Origin: JAJDNS01 sp963578825
Lineage (GTDB): Bacteria; Acidobacteriota; Vicinamibacteria; Fen-336
DNA length: 64,000 bases
Assembly (NCBI GenBank): GCA_963578825.1
Contig: CAUZDW010000019.1
Coordinates: 1 to 64,000, forward strand
Direction: 5' to 3'
A program made the position numbers and the translations under genes. Shown piece after piece: positions 30,929 through 38,991 of this stretch (positions are counted from its first letter, which is position 1; every line of letters starts with the position of its first letter). The notes beneath the pieces are model-generated. The model was given only the letters and a program-made list of their open reading frames with translations. It did no database searches and was not told where the DNA came from.

Positions 30929-31567
30929 ATGGTACGGAGCCGGATGGCGGGGCTCATGGTCGCGGCGGCCATGGTGTTTTTCGTGAGCTGCCAGACGCTC
31001 ACCGAGGAGTTGCCGACCGAGCCGACCGAGCCGACCGAGGCGACAGAAGCCACGGAGCACGTAGCGGCGATCACGATTCCGATCATCCTCCCGCCGACGA
31101 ACCCGGCGCCCACACCGACGCCGACGGCGACGGCACCCCCGGTGCCCGGCACGAGTCCGACGCCGAACCCGGGCACGCCGCCCCCGGCGCCGCCTCCTCC
31201 GCCATCCGGGGGAAGCTGCAGCCTGGGCGGGGGCGACCCGAACCACAGCTGTAGCCGAACGAGCCATGCGTTTCTCCACGACGTCGACACCGCCATCAAC
31301 CGGGTCGTCGACAGCAGGCCCGGCCTCTTCAACGAGGGCGACAAGGTCTGCAACACGTGCTATCGAATCAATGACCACGACGAGTACGTCGCGGCGGTCG
31401 CGACGGAGTTGCGGCGAATGGGGTACTGCGCCTGGTACGACGGTGAGGAGATGTGCGTCAAGAACACCAACAACTTCAACGACCAGTACGACATCTCGAC
31501 GTCGTCGGGGTACATCCGGCGCGGAGACGGCTCCTACCGCAGCACCTGCTGGCCCGCCTGGTTCTAG
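30929..31567 (+). CDS. lipoprotein with TEP and PT-rich linkers, Cys-rich C-terminus
   Basis: About 212 residues from the ATG at 30929, which has GGGAGG 8 nt upstream. The signal peptide ends in the lipobox FVSC. A TEPTEPTEATEATE stretch and a proline/threonine-rich linker (PTPTPTATAPP, PPAPPPPPSG) lead to a C-terminal domain of about 110 residues. That domain has six or more cysteines (CSLGG, SCSRTSH, VCNTCYR, GYCAWYDGEEMCV, STCWPAWF), probably disulfide-bonded at the cell surface. No family is recognised. It is monocistronic with its own likely promoter. Confidence 0.75.
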   Translation: MVRSRMAGLMVAAAMVFFVSCQTLTEELPTEPTEPTEATEATEHVAAITIPIILPPTNPAPTPTPTATAPPVPGTSPTPNPGTPPPAPPPPPSGGSCSLGGGDPNHSCSRTSHAFLHDVDTAINRVVDSRPGLFNEGDKVCNTCYRINDHDEYVAAVATELRRMGYCAWYDGEEMCVKNTNNFNDQYDISTSSGYIRRGDGSYRSTCWPAWF

Positions 31568-31714
31568 CGACCGCGCCGCACACGTCGCGCTCGAGTCGGG
31601 GGTAGAGCCGATGTTCGCCCCTTTGCCCCACCCGCTGCTTTTTGATATCGTCCAGCCCGCCTGGGGTCACGGTCCGATTGGGCTCGTGGAGGTCAGGCGT
31701 TTCGGGGGTTTTTC

Positions 31715-32116
31715 GTGCCCACCGTCCCTCCTACAAGTGATTTTCTAACCGCTCACGCGACCATCCTGGTGTTCACGGGTGTGGTCATTGTTCTCCTCGG
31801 CGCCTCGCTCGTGGCCTGGGCCTTTCTTCGGCCTTCGCGCTACAGCGAGGAGAAGCTGACGACCTACGAGTGCGGAGAGGACCCTACGGGCAATGCGTGG
31901 ATCCAGTTCAACATCCGCTTCTACGTGGTCGCCCTGATCTTCGTGATATTCGACGTGGAGGCGGTGTTCCTGCTGCCCTGGGCGACGGTGTTCCGCGAGC
32001 TGGGCCTGCTTGCCTATGTCGAGGGGCTCGTCTTCATCGGGATCCTCATGGTCGGCCTCGGCTACGTCTGGAAGAAGGGCGACCTCGCCTGGGTGCGCAC
32101 CGAGGACAGGAGCTGA
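31715..32116 (+). CDS. nuoA: NADH-quinone oxidoreductase subunit A
   Basis: 133 residues, GTG start. Three membrane helices with the family motif KLTTYECGEDPTGNAWIQFNI followed by FYVVALIFVIFDVEAVFL. It is a membrane-arm subunit at the quinone site of complex I. First gene of nuoABCDHIJKN; nuoB starts 8 bp after its stop. Confidence 0.95.
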   Translation: MPTVPPTSDFLTAHATILVFTGVVIVLLGASLVAWAFLRPSRYSEEKLTTYECGEDPTGNAWIQFNIRFYVVALIFVIFDVEAVFLLPWATVFRELGLLAYVEGLVFIGILMVGLGYVWKKGDLAWVRTEDRS

Positions 32117-32124
32117 GGAGCGAC

Positions 32125-32682
32125 ATGTCCGAGGTCAAGGGCTTCATCCAGAACAAATTCCCGGACAACCTTGTCTTCACGACCGCGGACGAGATCATCA
32201 ACTGGGGACGCAAGAACAGCCTCTGGGCGATGACCTTCGGGCTGGCCTGCTGTGCCATCGAGATGATGGCGGCCGGCGCCACCCGCTACGACTGGGACCG
32301 CTTCGGGGTCATCCCGCGTGCGACGCCGCGGCAGAGCGACCTGATGATCGTCGCGGGCACGGTGACGCTCAAGATGGCGACCCGGGTGAAGCGGCTCTAC
32401 GAGCAGATGGCCGAGCCCAAGTACGTGATCTCGATGGGCTCGTGCGCCAACAACGGCGGGCCCTACTGGCGCCACGGCTACCACGTCCTCAAGGGAGTCG
32501 ACGAGGTGATCCCGGTGGACATCTACGTGCCGGGCTGCCCGCCACGGCCGGAGGCGCTCCTCTACGGGATCATGAAGCTCCAGGAACGGATCCAGGAAGA
32601 CCGCGTCACGCGCAAGCGGGGCCTGACGGTCGGCAGCCTGGCCGGGGCAACCCTCGACGGCGCCGCGGACGGAGCCAAGTAG
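32125..32682 (+). CDS. nuoB: NADH-quinone oxidoreductase subunit B
   Basis: 185 residues. It carries the terminal 4Fe-4S cluster N2 that passes electrons to quinone. The cluster ligands are visible in LACCAIEMMA, SMGSCANNGGPYW and VPGCPPRPEALLYG. The ATG at 32125 has GAGGAG upstream. The longer open frame upstream is a shadow of nuoA. Confidence 0.96.
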   Translation: MSEVKGFIQNKFPDNLVFTTADEIINWGRKNSLWAMTFGLACCAIEMMAAGATRYDWDRFGVIPRATPRQSDLMIVAGTVTLKMATRVKRLYEQMAEPKYVISMGSCANNGGPYWRHGYHVLKGVDEVIPVDIYVPGCPPRPEALLYGIMKLQERIQEDRVTRKRGLTVGSLAGATLDGAADGAK

Positions 32683-32685
32683 GCG

Positions 32686-33264
32686 ATGGACGCAAAGGCG
32701 ATCCACGACGCGCTCGTCGGACGCTTCGGCGAGAAGATCCTCTCCGCCGACCTCGAGGCAGTGTCACCCTTTGCCGTGGTGGCGACCGAGGCCATCGTGG
32801 AGGTGGCCGAGTTCTGCAAGAGCGATTCCGCTCTGGCCATGGACAACCTGATGTGCCTGTCCGGGGTGGACTATCCCAAGGAAGAGCCCCCGCGGATGGA
32901 GGTCGTCTACCACCTCTACTCGTACACCCACCACCACACCTTCGCGCTCAAGGTCCACCTGCCCCGGGAGAACCCGGCGGTGGCCACCGTGGAGAGACTC
33001 TGGGGGGTCGCCAACTTCCACGAGCGCGAGTGCTGGGACATGTTCGGCATCGTGTTCGCCGGCCACAGCGACATGCGCCGGATCCTCCTTCCCGACGACT
33101 GGGAGGGTCACCCGCTCCGGAAGGACTGGGAGGATCCCGAGTACTACAACGGGATGCACGTGAAGCCCACCGAGCAGATGGCCGAGCGCGCCATGGGCGG
33201 CGAGGCCATCGGCGTGGGCCCGTTCGACTTCACACCCCCCAACGCCAACGTGGAAACGGAATGA
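32686..33264 (+). CDS. nuoC: NADH-quinone oxidoreductase subunit C
   Basis: 192 residues, hydrophilic connecting subunit of complex I. The conserved block VERLWGVANFHERECWDMFGI and the following HSDMRRILLPDDWEGHPLRKDW are clear. It starts 3 bp after nuoB and overlaps nuoD by 4 bp (ATGA). Confidence 0.95.
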   Translation: MDAKAIHDALVGRFGEKILSADLEAVSPFAVVATEAIVEVAEFCKSDSALAMDNLMCLSGVDYPKEEPPRMEVVYHLYSYTHHHTFALKVHLPRENPAVATVERLWGVANFHERECWDMFGIVFAGHSDMRRILLPDDWEGHPLRKDWEDPEYYNGMHVKPTEQMAERAMGGEAIGVGPFDFTPPNANVETE

Positions 33265-34436
33265 GCTCCACCGGGTTCGCTCCGCCGCCTGGCGACACGT
33301 GGGACTACGACGCCCTCGACACCGACGAGATGATCCTGCAGATGGGGCCACAGCACCCCGCCACCCACGGAGTGCTGCGGGTGGAGCTGCGGACCGACGG
33401 AGAAGTCGTCCGTGCGGCGAGGCCGCACATCGGCTACCTGCACCGCTGCTTCGAGAAGCACGCCGAAAACGTCGACTACCCCGGCGTCATGCCCTACGCG
33501 GACCGGATGGACTACGTGGCGTCCATGGGCAACACGCTGGGATTCGCCCTCGCCGTGGAGAAGCTGGCGGGGATCGAGACGAGCCCCTACGTCAACACGA
33601 TTCGCGTGATCGTGGCCGAGCTGCAGCGGATCGCGTCCCACTGCGTCGCGATTGGCACCTACGCCATGGACATCGGAGCCTTCACCCCATTTCTGCACCT
33701 GCTGCGGGACCGGGAGAAGATCCTGGATCTCTTCGAGTGGACCTGCGGAGCGCGGCTCCTCTACAACTACAACTGGGTGGGTGGCATGAGCCACGACCTG
33801 CCCGACGGGTTCGCCCGGGCCACCCGGGATCTCCTTCGGGAGTTCGACGCGGTGACGTACCCCGAGCTGGTGGATCTGATCATCACGAACAAGATCTTCA
33901 TCAAGAGGCTGGCGGACGTGGGTGTGTGCTCCACCGAGCTCGCCATCTCGTACGATCTGACCGGCCCCAACCTGCGTGGCAGCGGGCTGGCGAGGGACCT
34001 CCGCAAGGACGCCCCCTACTGCGGGTACGAGAACTACGACTTCGAGATCCCCGTGGGCGACGGGAGGTTCGGCCCGCTGGGCTCCTGCCTGGACCGCACC
34101 TGGGTGCGGGTCGTGGAGATGCAGGAGAGCTCGAAGATCATCCATCAGGCGCTCAACCGCCTCGAGAAAATGGAGAAGACCGACGTCCACGAAACGGTGC
34201 CGAGGCGAGTGAAGCCTCCCAAGGGCGAGGTCTACTGCCGAAGCGAGGCACCCCGTGGGCAGCTCGGCTACTACGTCGTGTCCGACGGCGGGGTCAACCC
34301 CTACCGGGTGAAGGTCAAGAGCCCCTGCTTCACCGCCCTGAGCGTTTTCCACCACATGGCGAAGGGGATGATGATCGCCGACGTCGTCGCGCTCATCGGA
34401 AGCTTCGACATCGTCCTCGGCGAGATCGATCGGTGA
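33261..34436 (+). CDS. nuoD: NADH-quinone oxidoreductase subunit D
   Basis: 391 residues, the 49-kDa quinone-binding subunit. It opens with the family motif MGPQHPATHGVLR and contains HIGYLHRCFEKHAE, YNYNWVGGMSHDLP and YCRSEAPRGQLGYYVVSDG. The ATG overlaps the nuoC stop by 4 bp; the open frame extends far upstream only as a shadow of nuoB and nuoC. Confidence 0.96.
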   Translation: MSSTGFAPPPGDTWDYDALDTDEMILQMGPQHPATHGVLRVELRTDGEVVRAARPHIGYLHRCFEKHAENVDYPGVMPYADRMDYVASMGNTLGFALAVEKLAGIETSPYVNTIRVIVAELQRIASHCVAIGTYAMDIGAFTPFLHLLRDREKILDLFEWTCGARLLYNYNWVGGMSHDLPDGFARATRDLLREFDAVTYPELVDLIITNKIFIKRLADVGVCSTELAISYDLTGPNLRGSGLARDLRKDAPYCGYENYDFEIPVGDGRFGPLGSCLDRTWVRVVEMQESSKIIHQALNRLEKMEKTDVHETVPRRVKPPKGEVYCRSEAPRGQLGYYVVSDGGVNPYRVKVKSPCFTALSVFHHMAKGMMIADVVALIGSFDIVLGEIDR

Positions 34437-34443
34437 GAGCCTG

Positions 34444-35637
34444 ATGGACATCACCTACGACATGCTCCTCGGCCTCGTCCCGCCGCTGGCAGACGCACCG
34501 CATTGGCTGTTGATCCTGATCGCCGCGGCGCTCACGGGTGTCATCTGCTTTACGTTCGCGGGTATCGGTCCGATCGTATACGTCTACGGCGAGCGCAAGA
34601 TCGCCGGCTTCATGCAGGATCGCCTCGGCCCCATGCGTGTGGGCAAGTGGGGGCTGCTGCAAACGATTGCCGACGCCGTGAAGCTCATGTTCAAGGAAGC
34701 GATCTTCCCGAAGAACGTGGATCGGAAGCTGTTTCTCCTGGCACCGTTCATGGTGAACATAGGCGCCTTCCTGCCCTTCGTAGTGCTTCCGTGGGGAGGA
34801 CGGCTTCAGCCCGCCGACCTGAACATCGGCGTCTTCTACATCGCCGCCATCGCCAGCATCTCGACGATCGGCCTGATCATGGCGGGCTGGGCCTCAAACA
34901 ACAAGTACGCGCTCTTCGGAGGCATGCGCGCGGCCGCTCAGATCATTTCATACGAGATCCCGGCGCTCATGCTGCTGCTCGTCCCTGTCATGATCGTGGG
35001 CAGCCTGAGCCTGCAGGACATCGTCACCTACCAGGCCGGGGGCCTCCAGAACTGGCTGCTGTTCCGCTACTTCCCGCTCATGCCCATCGCTTTCGTCGCG
35101 TTCTTCGTCGCGGGGCTGGCCGAGTGCAACCGCACTCCCTTCGACATCCCGGAGGCGGAGAGCGAGCTCGTGGCCGGGTTCCACACCGAGTACAGCGGCT
35201 TCTTCTTCGCGATGTTCATGATGGCCGAGTACACCGAGATGTTCGTGATCTCGGCGGTCAGCAGCGTGCTGTTCCTCGGCGGCTACCTCGCCCCTCACCC
35301 GGCGCTTCAGACGCTCGGCCCGGTGCCCCTCGGCTGGTTCTGGCTCATCGTCAAGGCGTGGTCGCTGCTCTTCGTGATGATGTGGCTGCGCTGGACGCTG
35401 CCGCGCCTGCGCGTGGATCAGCTCATGTACGTCGCCTGGAAGGTGTTGGTGCCCATCGCCTTCACTCTGGTGATCGTCGTGGGCGGGCTCATCCTCTGGC
35501 CGGCGACCGCAAACGGATTCCCCTGGGATCGCTGGGTCGGCTGGCCGCTGACGCTGGGAGTCATGAGCTTTTTGATCATGGTGATGATTCGCGCGCTCCG
35601 GTGGAACAGGCAGCGCGCGGGAGAGCTGGCGGCATAG
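34444..35637 (+). CDS. nuoH: NADH-quinone oxidoreductase subunit H
   Basis: 397 residues with eight or more membrane helices; it links the quinone cavity to the proton-pumping arm. Family motifs: YGERKIAGFMQDRLGPMRVG, EIPALMLLLVPV, and the acidic loop AECNRTPFDIPEAESELVAGF. It begins 7 bp after nuoD. Confidence 0.96.
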   Translation: MDITYDMLLGLVPPLADAPHWLLILIAAALTGVICFTFAGIGPIVYVYGERKIAGFMQDRLGPMRVGKWGLLQTIADAVKLMFKEAIFPKNVDRKLFLLAPFMVNIGAFLPFVVLPWGGRLQPADLNIGVFYIAAIASISTIGLIMAGWASNNKYALFGGMRAAAQIISYEIPALMLLLVPVMIVGSLSLQDIVTYQAGGLQNWLLFRYFPLMPIAFVAFFVAGLAECNRTPFDIPEAESELVAGFHTEYSGFFFAMFMMAEYTEMFVISAVSSVLFLGGYLAPHPALQTLGPVPLGWFWLIVKAWSLLFVMMWLRWTLPRLRVDQLMYVAWKVLVPIAFTLVIVVGGLILWPATANGFPWDRWVGWPLTLGVMSFLIMVMIRALRWNRQRAGELAA

Positions 35638-35646
35638 GTTGATGAC

Positions 35647-36180
35647 ATGACGCAGTGGTTCAAGGACGTCTGGGAGGGCTTCTGGACGGTGCTCGTCGGT
35701 ATGCGGATCACTTGGCGGCATATGTTCACTCAGCCGGCGACGCTGCAGTACCCCACCGTGAAGTGGCCTCTGCCTCCCAAGAGCCGGATGCGGCTCTTCA
35801 TGAAGTACGAGGACTGCATCGGATGCGGCCAGTGCGCGCGGGCCTGCCCCGTCGAGTGCATCTCGATCAAGACCGAGAAAAGACCGAAGGAGGCGGCGCC
35901 CATCTGGGCCGCGAGCGGGAACCCGATCAAGCTGGACGTCACGGTCTTCGACATCGACATGTCGCTGTGCTGCTACTGCAACCTGTGCGTGTACCCGTGC
36001 CCCACCGACTGCATCTACATGACGCCGGAGTACGAGTTCGCGACGACGGACCTGACGCAGCACCTCTACCGCTTCGCCAAGAAAGACGCCGAGTTCATCA
36101 CGGAGAACCCCAAGAAGAAGGACGAGCCGGCGAAGCCGGCCGCGGCAGCAGCTCCGCCGGCCAAGCCTTCGGAATCCTGA
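35647..36180 (+). CDS. nuoI: NADH-quinone oxidoreductase subunit I
   Basis: 177 residues. It binds clusters N6a and N6b through CIGCGQCARACPVECI and CCYCNLCVYPCPTDCI. An alanine/proline-rich C-terminal tail follows. In a complex lacking NuoEFG this would be the outermost iron-sulfur subunit and a plausible docking point for ferredoxin. Confidence 0.95.
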   Translation: MTQWFKDVWEGFWTVLVGMRITWRHMFTQPATLQYPTVKWPLPPKSRMRLFMKYEDCIGCGQCARACPVECISIKTEKRPKEAAPIWAASGNPIKLDVTVFDIDMSLCCYCNLCVYPCPTDCIYMTPEYEFATTDLTQHLYRFAKKDAEFITENPKKKDEPAKPAAAAAPPAKPSES

Positions 36181-36184
36181 TGCC

Positions 36185-36682
36185 ATGAGCGCTGCTGACT
36201 TCATTTTCTGGGTCTTCGCCACCATCACCGTCCTCTCGGCCGCGGTCGTGGTCCTTGCCAGAAGCCTCATCTACAGCGCCTTCGCGCTGCTGTTCACCTT
36301 CTTCGGGGTGGCCGGGCTCTACGTGCTCCTGGGCGCCGACTTTCTGGCGGCCACCCAGATGCTCGTCTACATCGGCGGGATCCTGGTTCTGCTCCTCTTC
36401 GGGGTCATGCTCACCCACCGCATCTACGATCTCGACCTCCGGACCGAGAAGACGCAGCTCGCCCCCGGGCTCATCGTGGCGGTGGGCCTCTTCGTGATCT
36501 TCTCCTCGGTGGCGGTCAAGACCCAATGGCCGACCGTGGAGCGGGCGCCGGCGCCGACCACCGAGGACATCGGGCGGATGTTCCTGGGTCACTATCTCCT
36601 GCCCTTCGAGGCCGCCTCGGTCCTGCTCCTGGTCGCCCTCATCGGGGCGGCGATGATCGTCCGTCGACGGAAGGACGCCTGA
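36185..36682 (+). CDS. nuoJ: NADH-quinone oxidoreductase subunit J
   Basis: 165 residues, five membrane helices. The family segment SALLFTFFGVAGLYVLLGADFLAATQ-like (36282-36360) and the pi-bulge region VYIGGILVLLLFGVMLTH are present. A 1-bp spacer separates it from nuoK. Confidence 0.94.
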   Translation: MSAADFIFWVFATITVLSAAVVVLARSLIYSAFALLFTFFGVAGLYVLLGADFLAATQMLVYIGGILVLLLFGVMLTHRIYDLDLRTEKTQLAPGLIVAVGLFVIFSSVAVKTQWPTVERAPAPTTEDIGRMFLGHYLLPFEAASVLLLVALIGAAMIVRRRKDA

Positions 36683-36683
36683 G

Positions 36684-36989
36684 ATGATCGGCCTCAGCCA
36701 CTACCTCATCGTCTCGGCGGCGCTGCTCTCGCTGGGAGTCCTCGGGCTCCTCACGCGCCGAAACGCCGTGAACGTGCTCATGGCCGTGGAGCTGATCCTC
36801 AACTCCGCGAACATCAACCTGGTGGCCTTCTCGCGCTTTGGCGCCGGGAACCTCGAAGGGCAGGTGTTTGCGGTCTTCGTCATCGTGGTGGCGGCAGCCG
36901 AGGTGGCGGTGGCCCTGGCCATCGTCCTGACGATGTATCGGCTGCGGCGCACCCCCAACCTCGACGAAGCGGACATCCTGAAGGGCTAG
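36684..36989 (+). CDS. nuoK: NADH-quinone oxidoreductase subunit K
   Basis: 101 residues, three membrane helices with the two conserved glutamates in VLMAVELILNSANINLV and AAAEVAVALAIVL. It is followed by nuoN, not by nuoL and nuoM as in the common operon. Confidence 0.95.
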   Translation: MIGLSHYLIVSAALLSLGVLGLLTRRNAVNVLMAVELILNSANINLVAFSRFGAGNLEGQVFAVFVIVVAAAEVAVALAIVLTMYRLRRTPNLDEADILKG

Positions 36990-36998
36990 CGAACGACC

Positions 36999-38498
36999 AT
37001 GGAAGAAGTCCTCCGCAGCGTCGGCCTCTTCAAGCCGGAGATCGCCCTCACCGCGGGTCTCCTGCTGGTCGTCATCGTCGACTCGATCGGCGCCGCGTGG
37101 CGAAACGCGGCGGTCCGCGGCGTGACCGTCGCGACGCTTCTGGCCGCGCTAGTCCTCGCCTTCGAGGTCCAGGCCTCCGGGGCCACCGGGACCCTCTTCT
37201 CGGGAATGGTCGCCGTGGATCCACTGGGTGGCTTCTTCAAGGTCATCCTCGTGCTCGCGTCACTTCTGGTCGTGGTCGTCTTCTCGTTCCGCAACTCCCG
37301 GGAGCTGCACGGGCTGGGCCACGGCGAGCTCCACTCGCTCATCCTGGCGCTCACGCTGTCGAACCTGCTCCTGGCGACGGCCAACGACATCGTGATGCTG
37401 TACCTGGCCCTCGAGATGGTCTCGATCACCTCGTACGTGCTGGTGGCCTACTTGAAGGGCGACCGGATGTCGAACGAGGCCTCGATCAAGTACCTCCTGT
37501 TCGGTGCGGTCTCGACCGGCAGCATGCTCTACGGCTTCTCGCTGCTCTACGGTCTGACCGGCACCACGTCGCTGCCCCTCATTCAGCAGTTCCTGGCCAG
37601 CGGCATCCCCGAGGCGAACCGCTTTGCCGTGTACCTGATCACGCTGCTGGTCATGGCCGGCTTCGGCTTCAAGATCGCGGCGGTGCCGTTCCACTTCTGG
37701 TGCCCCGACGTCTACCAGGGCGCTGCGACCCCGGTGACGGCCCTTCTGTCCGTGGCGCCCAAGGCCGCGGGCTTCGCCATCGTGATGCGGTTCTTCTTCG
37801 GGACGATGTCGGTTCCCATCACCGGCCCTTGGGACCTCGCAGGGATCATCGACTGGCAGGCGGTGCTCGTCGTGCTCTCCGTCGCCACGATGACGCTGGG
37901 CAACGTGGCCGCTCTCACCCAGAACGACATGAAGCGGCTCCTCGCCTACTCCTCGATTGCCCACGCCGGCTACATCATGATGGGCATCGTCGCCCTCTCG
38001 GACGACGGGGCGCGGAGTGTCTTGATCTACCTGTTCGTGTACCTCTTCATGAACCTCGGGGCGTTCCTCGTGGTCACTCTGGTCCACCTGCACGACGGCA
38101 CCTTCGACCTGCGCGACTACCCCGGACTCTACCGGCGGGCGCCGCTCCTCACCCTGGTGATGGCGCTGTTCATGCTGTCGATGGTGGGCATCCCGCCCCT
38201 GGTCGGATTCCTCGGGAAATTCTACGTATTCGGCGCGGTCGTCGCGCTGGGGCCCCAGTACTACTGGTTCGCCGCGGTGGGCGCTGTGAACGCGGCCATC
38301 GCCGGCTTCTACTACATGAGGATCCTCAAGGTCATGATCATGGATTCGGGCAACGAGGATCGCCCGCCCCTGAACCTGGCCTTCACGGACCGAGCCTGGC
38401 TGCTCCTCTTCGCGGCGGCGAACCTGCTGCCCGTCCTCTTCTGGGGTCGGATCGACGAGTGGGCCCGCGGCGCGCTCGTGATGTACGCGGGACGGTAG
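36999..38498 (+). CDS. nuoN: NADH-quinone oxidoreductase subunit N
   Basis: 499 residues, about 14 helices, antiporter-like proton-pumping subunit. LLATANDIVMLYLALEMVSI contains the key glutamate. KIAAVPFHFWCPDVYQGAATP and AYSSIAHAGYIMMG carry the conserved lysines and histidines. It is the only large antiporter-like subunit in the operon: nuoL and nuoM are absent from the window. It begins 9 bp after nuoK. Confidence 0.95.
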   Translation: MEEVLRSVGLFKPEIALTAGLLLVVIVDSIGAAWRNAAVRGVTVATLLAALVLAFEVQASGATGTLFSGMVAVDPLGGFFKVILVLASLLVVVVFSFRNSRELHGLGHGELHSLILALTLSNLLLATANDIVMLYLALEMVSITSYVLVAYLKGDRMSNEASIKYLLFGAVSTGSMLYGFSLLYGLTGTTSLPLIQQFLASGIPEANRFAVYLITLLVMAGFGFKIAAVPFHFWCPDVYQGAATPVTALLSVAPKAAGFAIVMRFFFGTMSVPITGPWDLAGIIDWQAVLVVLSVATMTLGNVAALTQNDMKRLLAYSSIAHAGYIMMGIVALSDDGARSVLIYLFVYLFMNLGAFLVVTLVHLHDGTFDLRDYPGLYRRAPLLTLVMALFMLSMVGIPPLVGFLGKFYVFGAVVALGPQYYWFAAVGAVNAAIAGFYYMRILKVMIMDSGNEDRPPLNLAFTDRAWLLLFAAANLLPVLFWGRIDEWARGALVMYAGR

Positions 38499-38601
38499 TC
38501 ACCTCCCCACGCCCCCGGTCCCGCCCATGAAGGTGCTGGCGCTGGTCACACTGGAGCCGGAGTTGACCGCCGACGTCCTATCAAGATGGTCTGCTCGCAC
38601 C

Positions 38602-38991
38602 ATGAGCTCCAAGGGACAAAGGCTCCTGGAAGAGGCGCTGGCGCTCCCTGCGCAAGAGCGCACGGACCTCGCGACCACGCTCCTCGAGAGTCTCGACAAG
38701 GGTGTCGAAGACGCCTGGTCCGAGGAGATCAAGCGACGCGTAGAGGACGTCGAGTCCGGCAATGTGAAGACCGTGCCCTGGTCAGAGGCACGCAAGCGAA
38801 TCCTCGCCGTCGACATCCGCTTCACTTTCGAGGGAGACGTGCCCGCCGACCGCGCCGAGCGGGCGATTCAGCTCTCGCGAGAGCGGTACTGCTCGGTGTG
38901 GCACTCGCTGCGGCGGGACATCGAGCTCACCACCTCGTTCGAGGTGATGAGGGAGACCCCTACCGCGCCGAGTACCACCGTGCCATCGTGA
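38602..38991 (+). CDS. chimera: addiction-module antitoxin + OsmC C-terminus
   Basis: 129 residues from the ATG at 38602 (the open frame extends to 38527). Residues 1-69 match the short addiction-module component family (GQRLLEEALALPAQERTDLA, LESLDKGVEDAWSEEIKRR, VPWSEARKRILA). Residues 70-117 are instead the C-terminal end of an OsmC/Ohr-type peroxiredoxin (VDIRFTFEGDVPADRAERAI, LSRERYCSVWHSL, ELTTSFEV), including the resolving-cysteine motif YCSV. The N-terminal half of OsmC, with the first cysteine, is absent. It is likely the product of a deletion or misassembly, or an unusual fusion. Confidence 0.7.
   Translation: MSSKGQRLLEEALALPAQERTDLATTLLESLDKGVEDAWSEEIKRRVEDVESGNVKTVPWSEARKRILAVDIRFTFEGDVPADRAERAIQLSRERYCSVWHSLRRDIELTTSFEVMRETPTAPSTTVPS

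Noticed and set aside
32010..33260. Long N-terminal extension of NuoD in the same open frame
   Set aside because: The extension overlaps nuoB and nuoC entirely and is low-complexity arginine/glycine-rich; the real start is the ATG at 33261 overlapping the nuoC stop.
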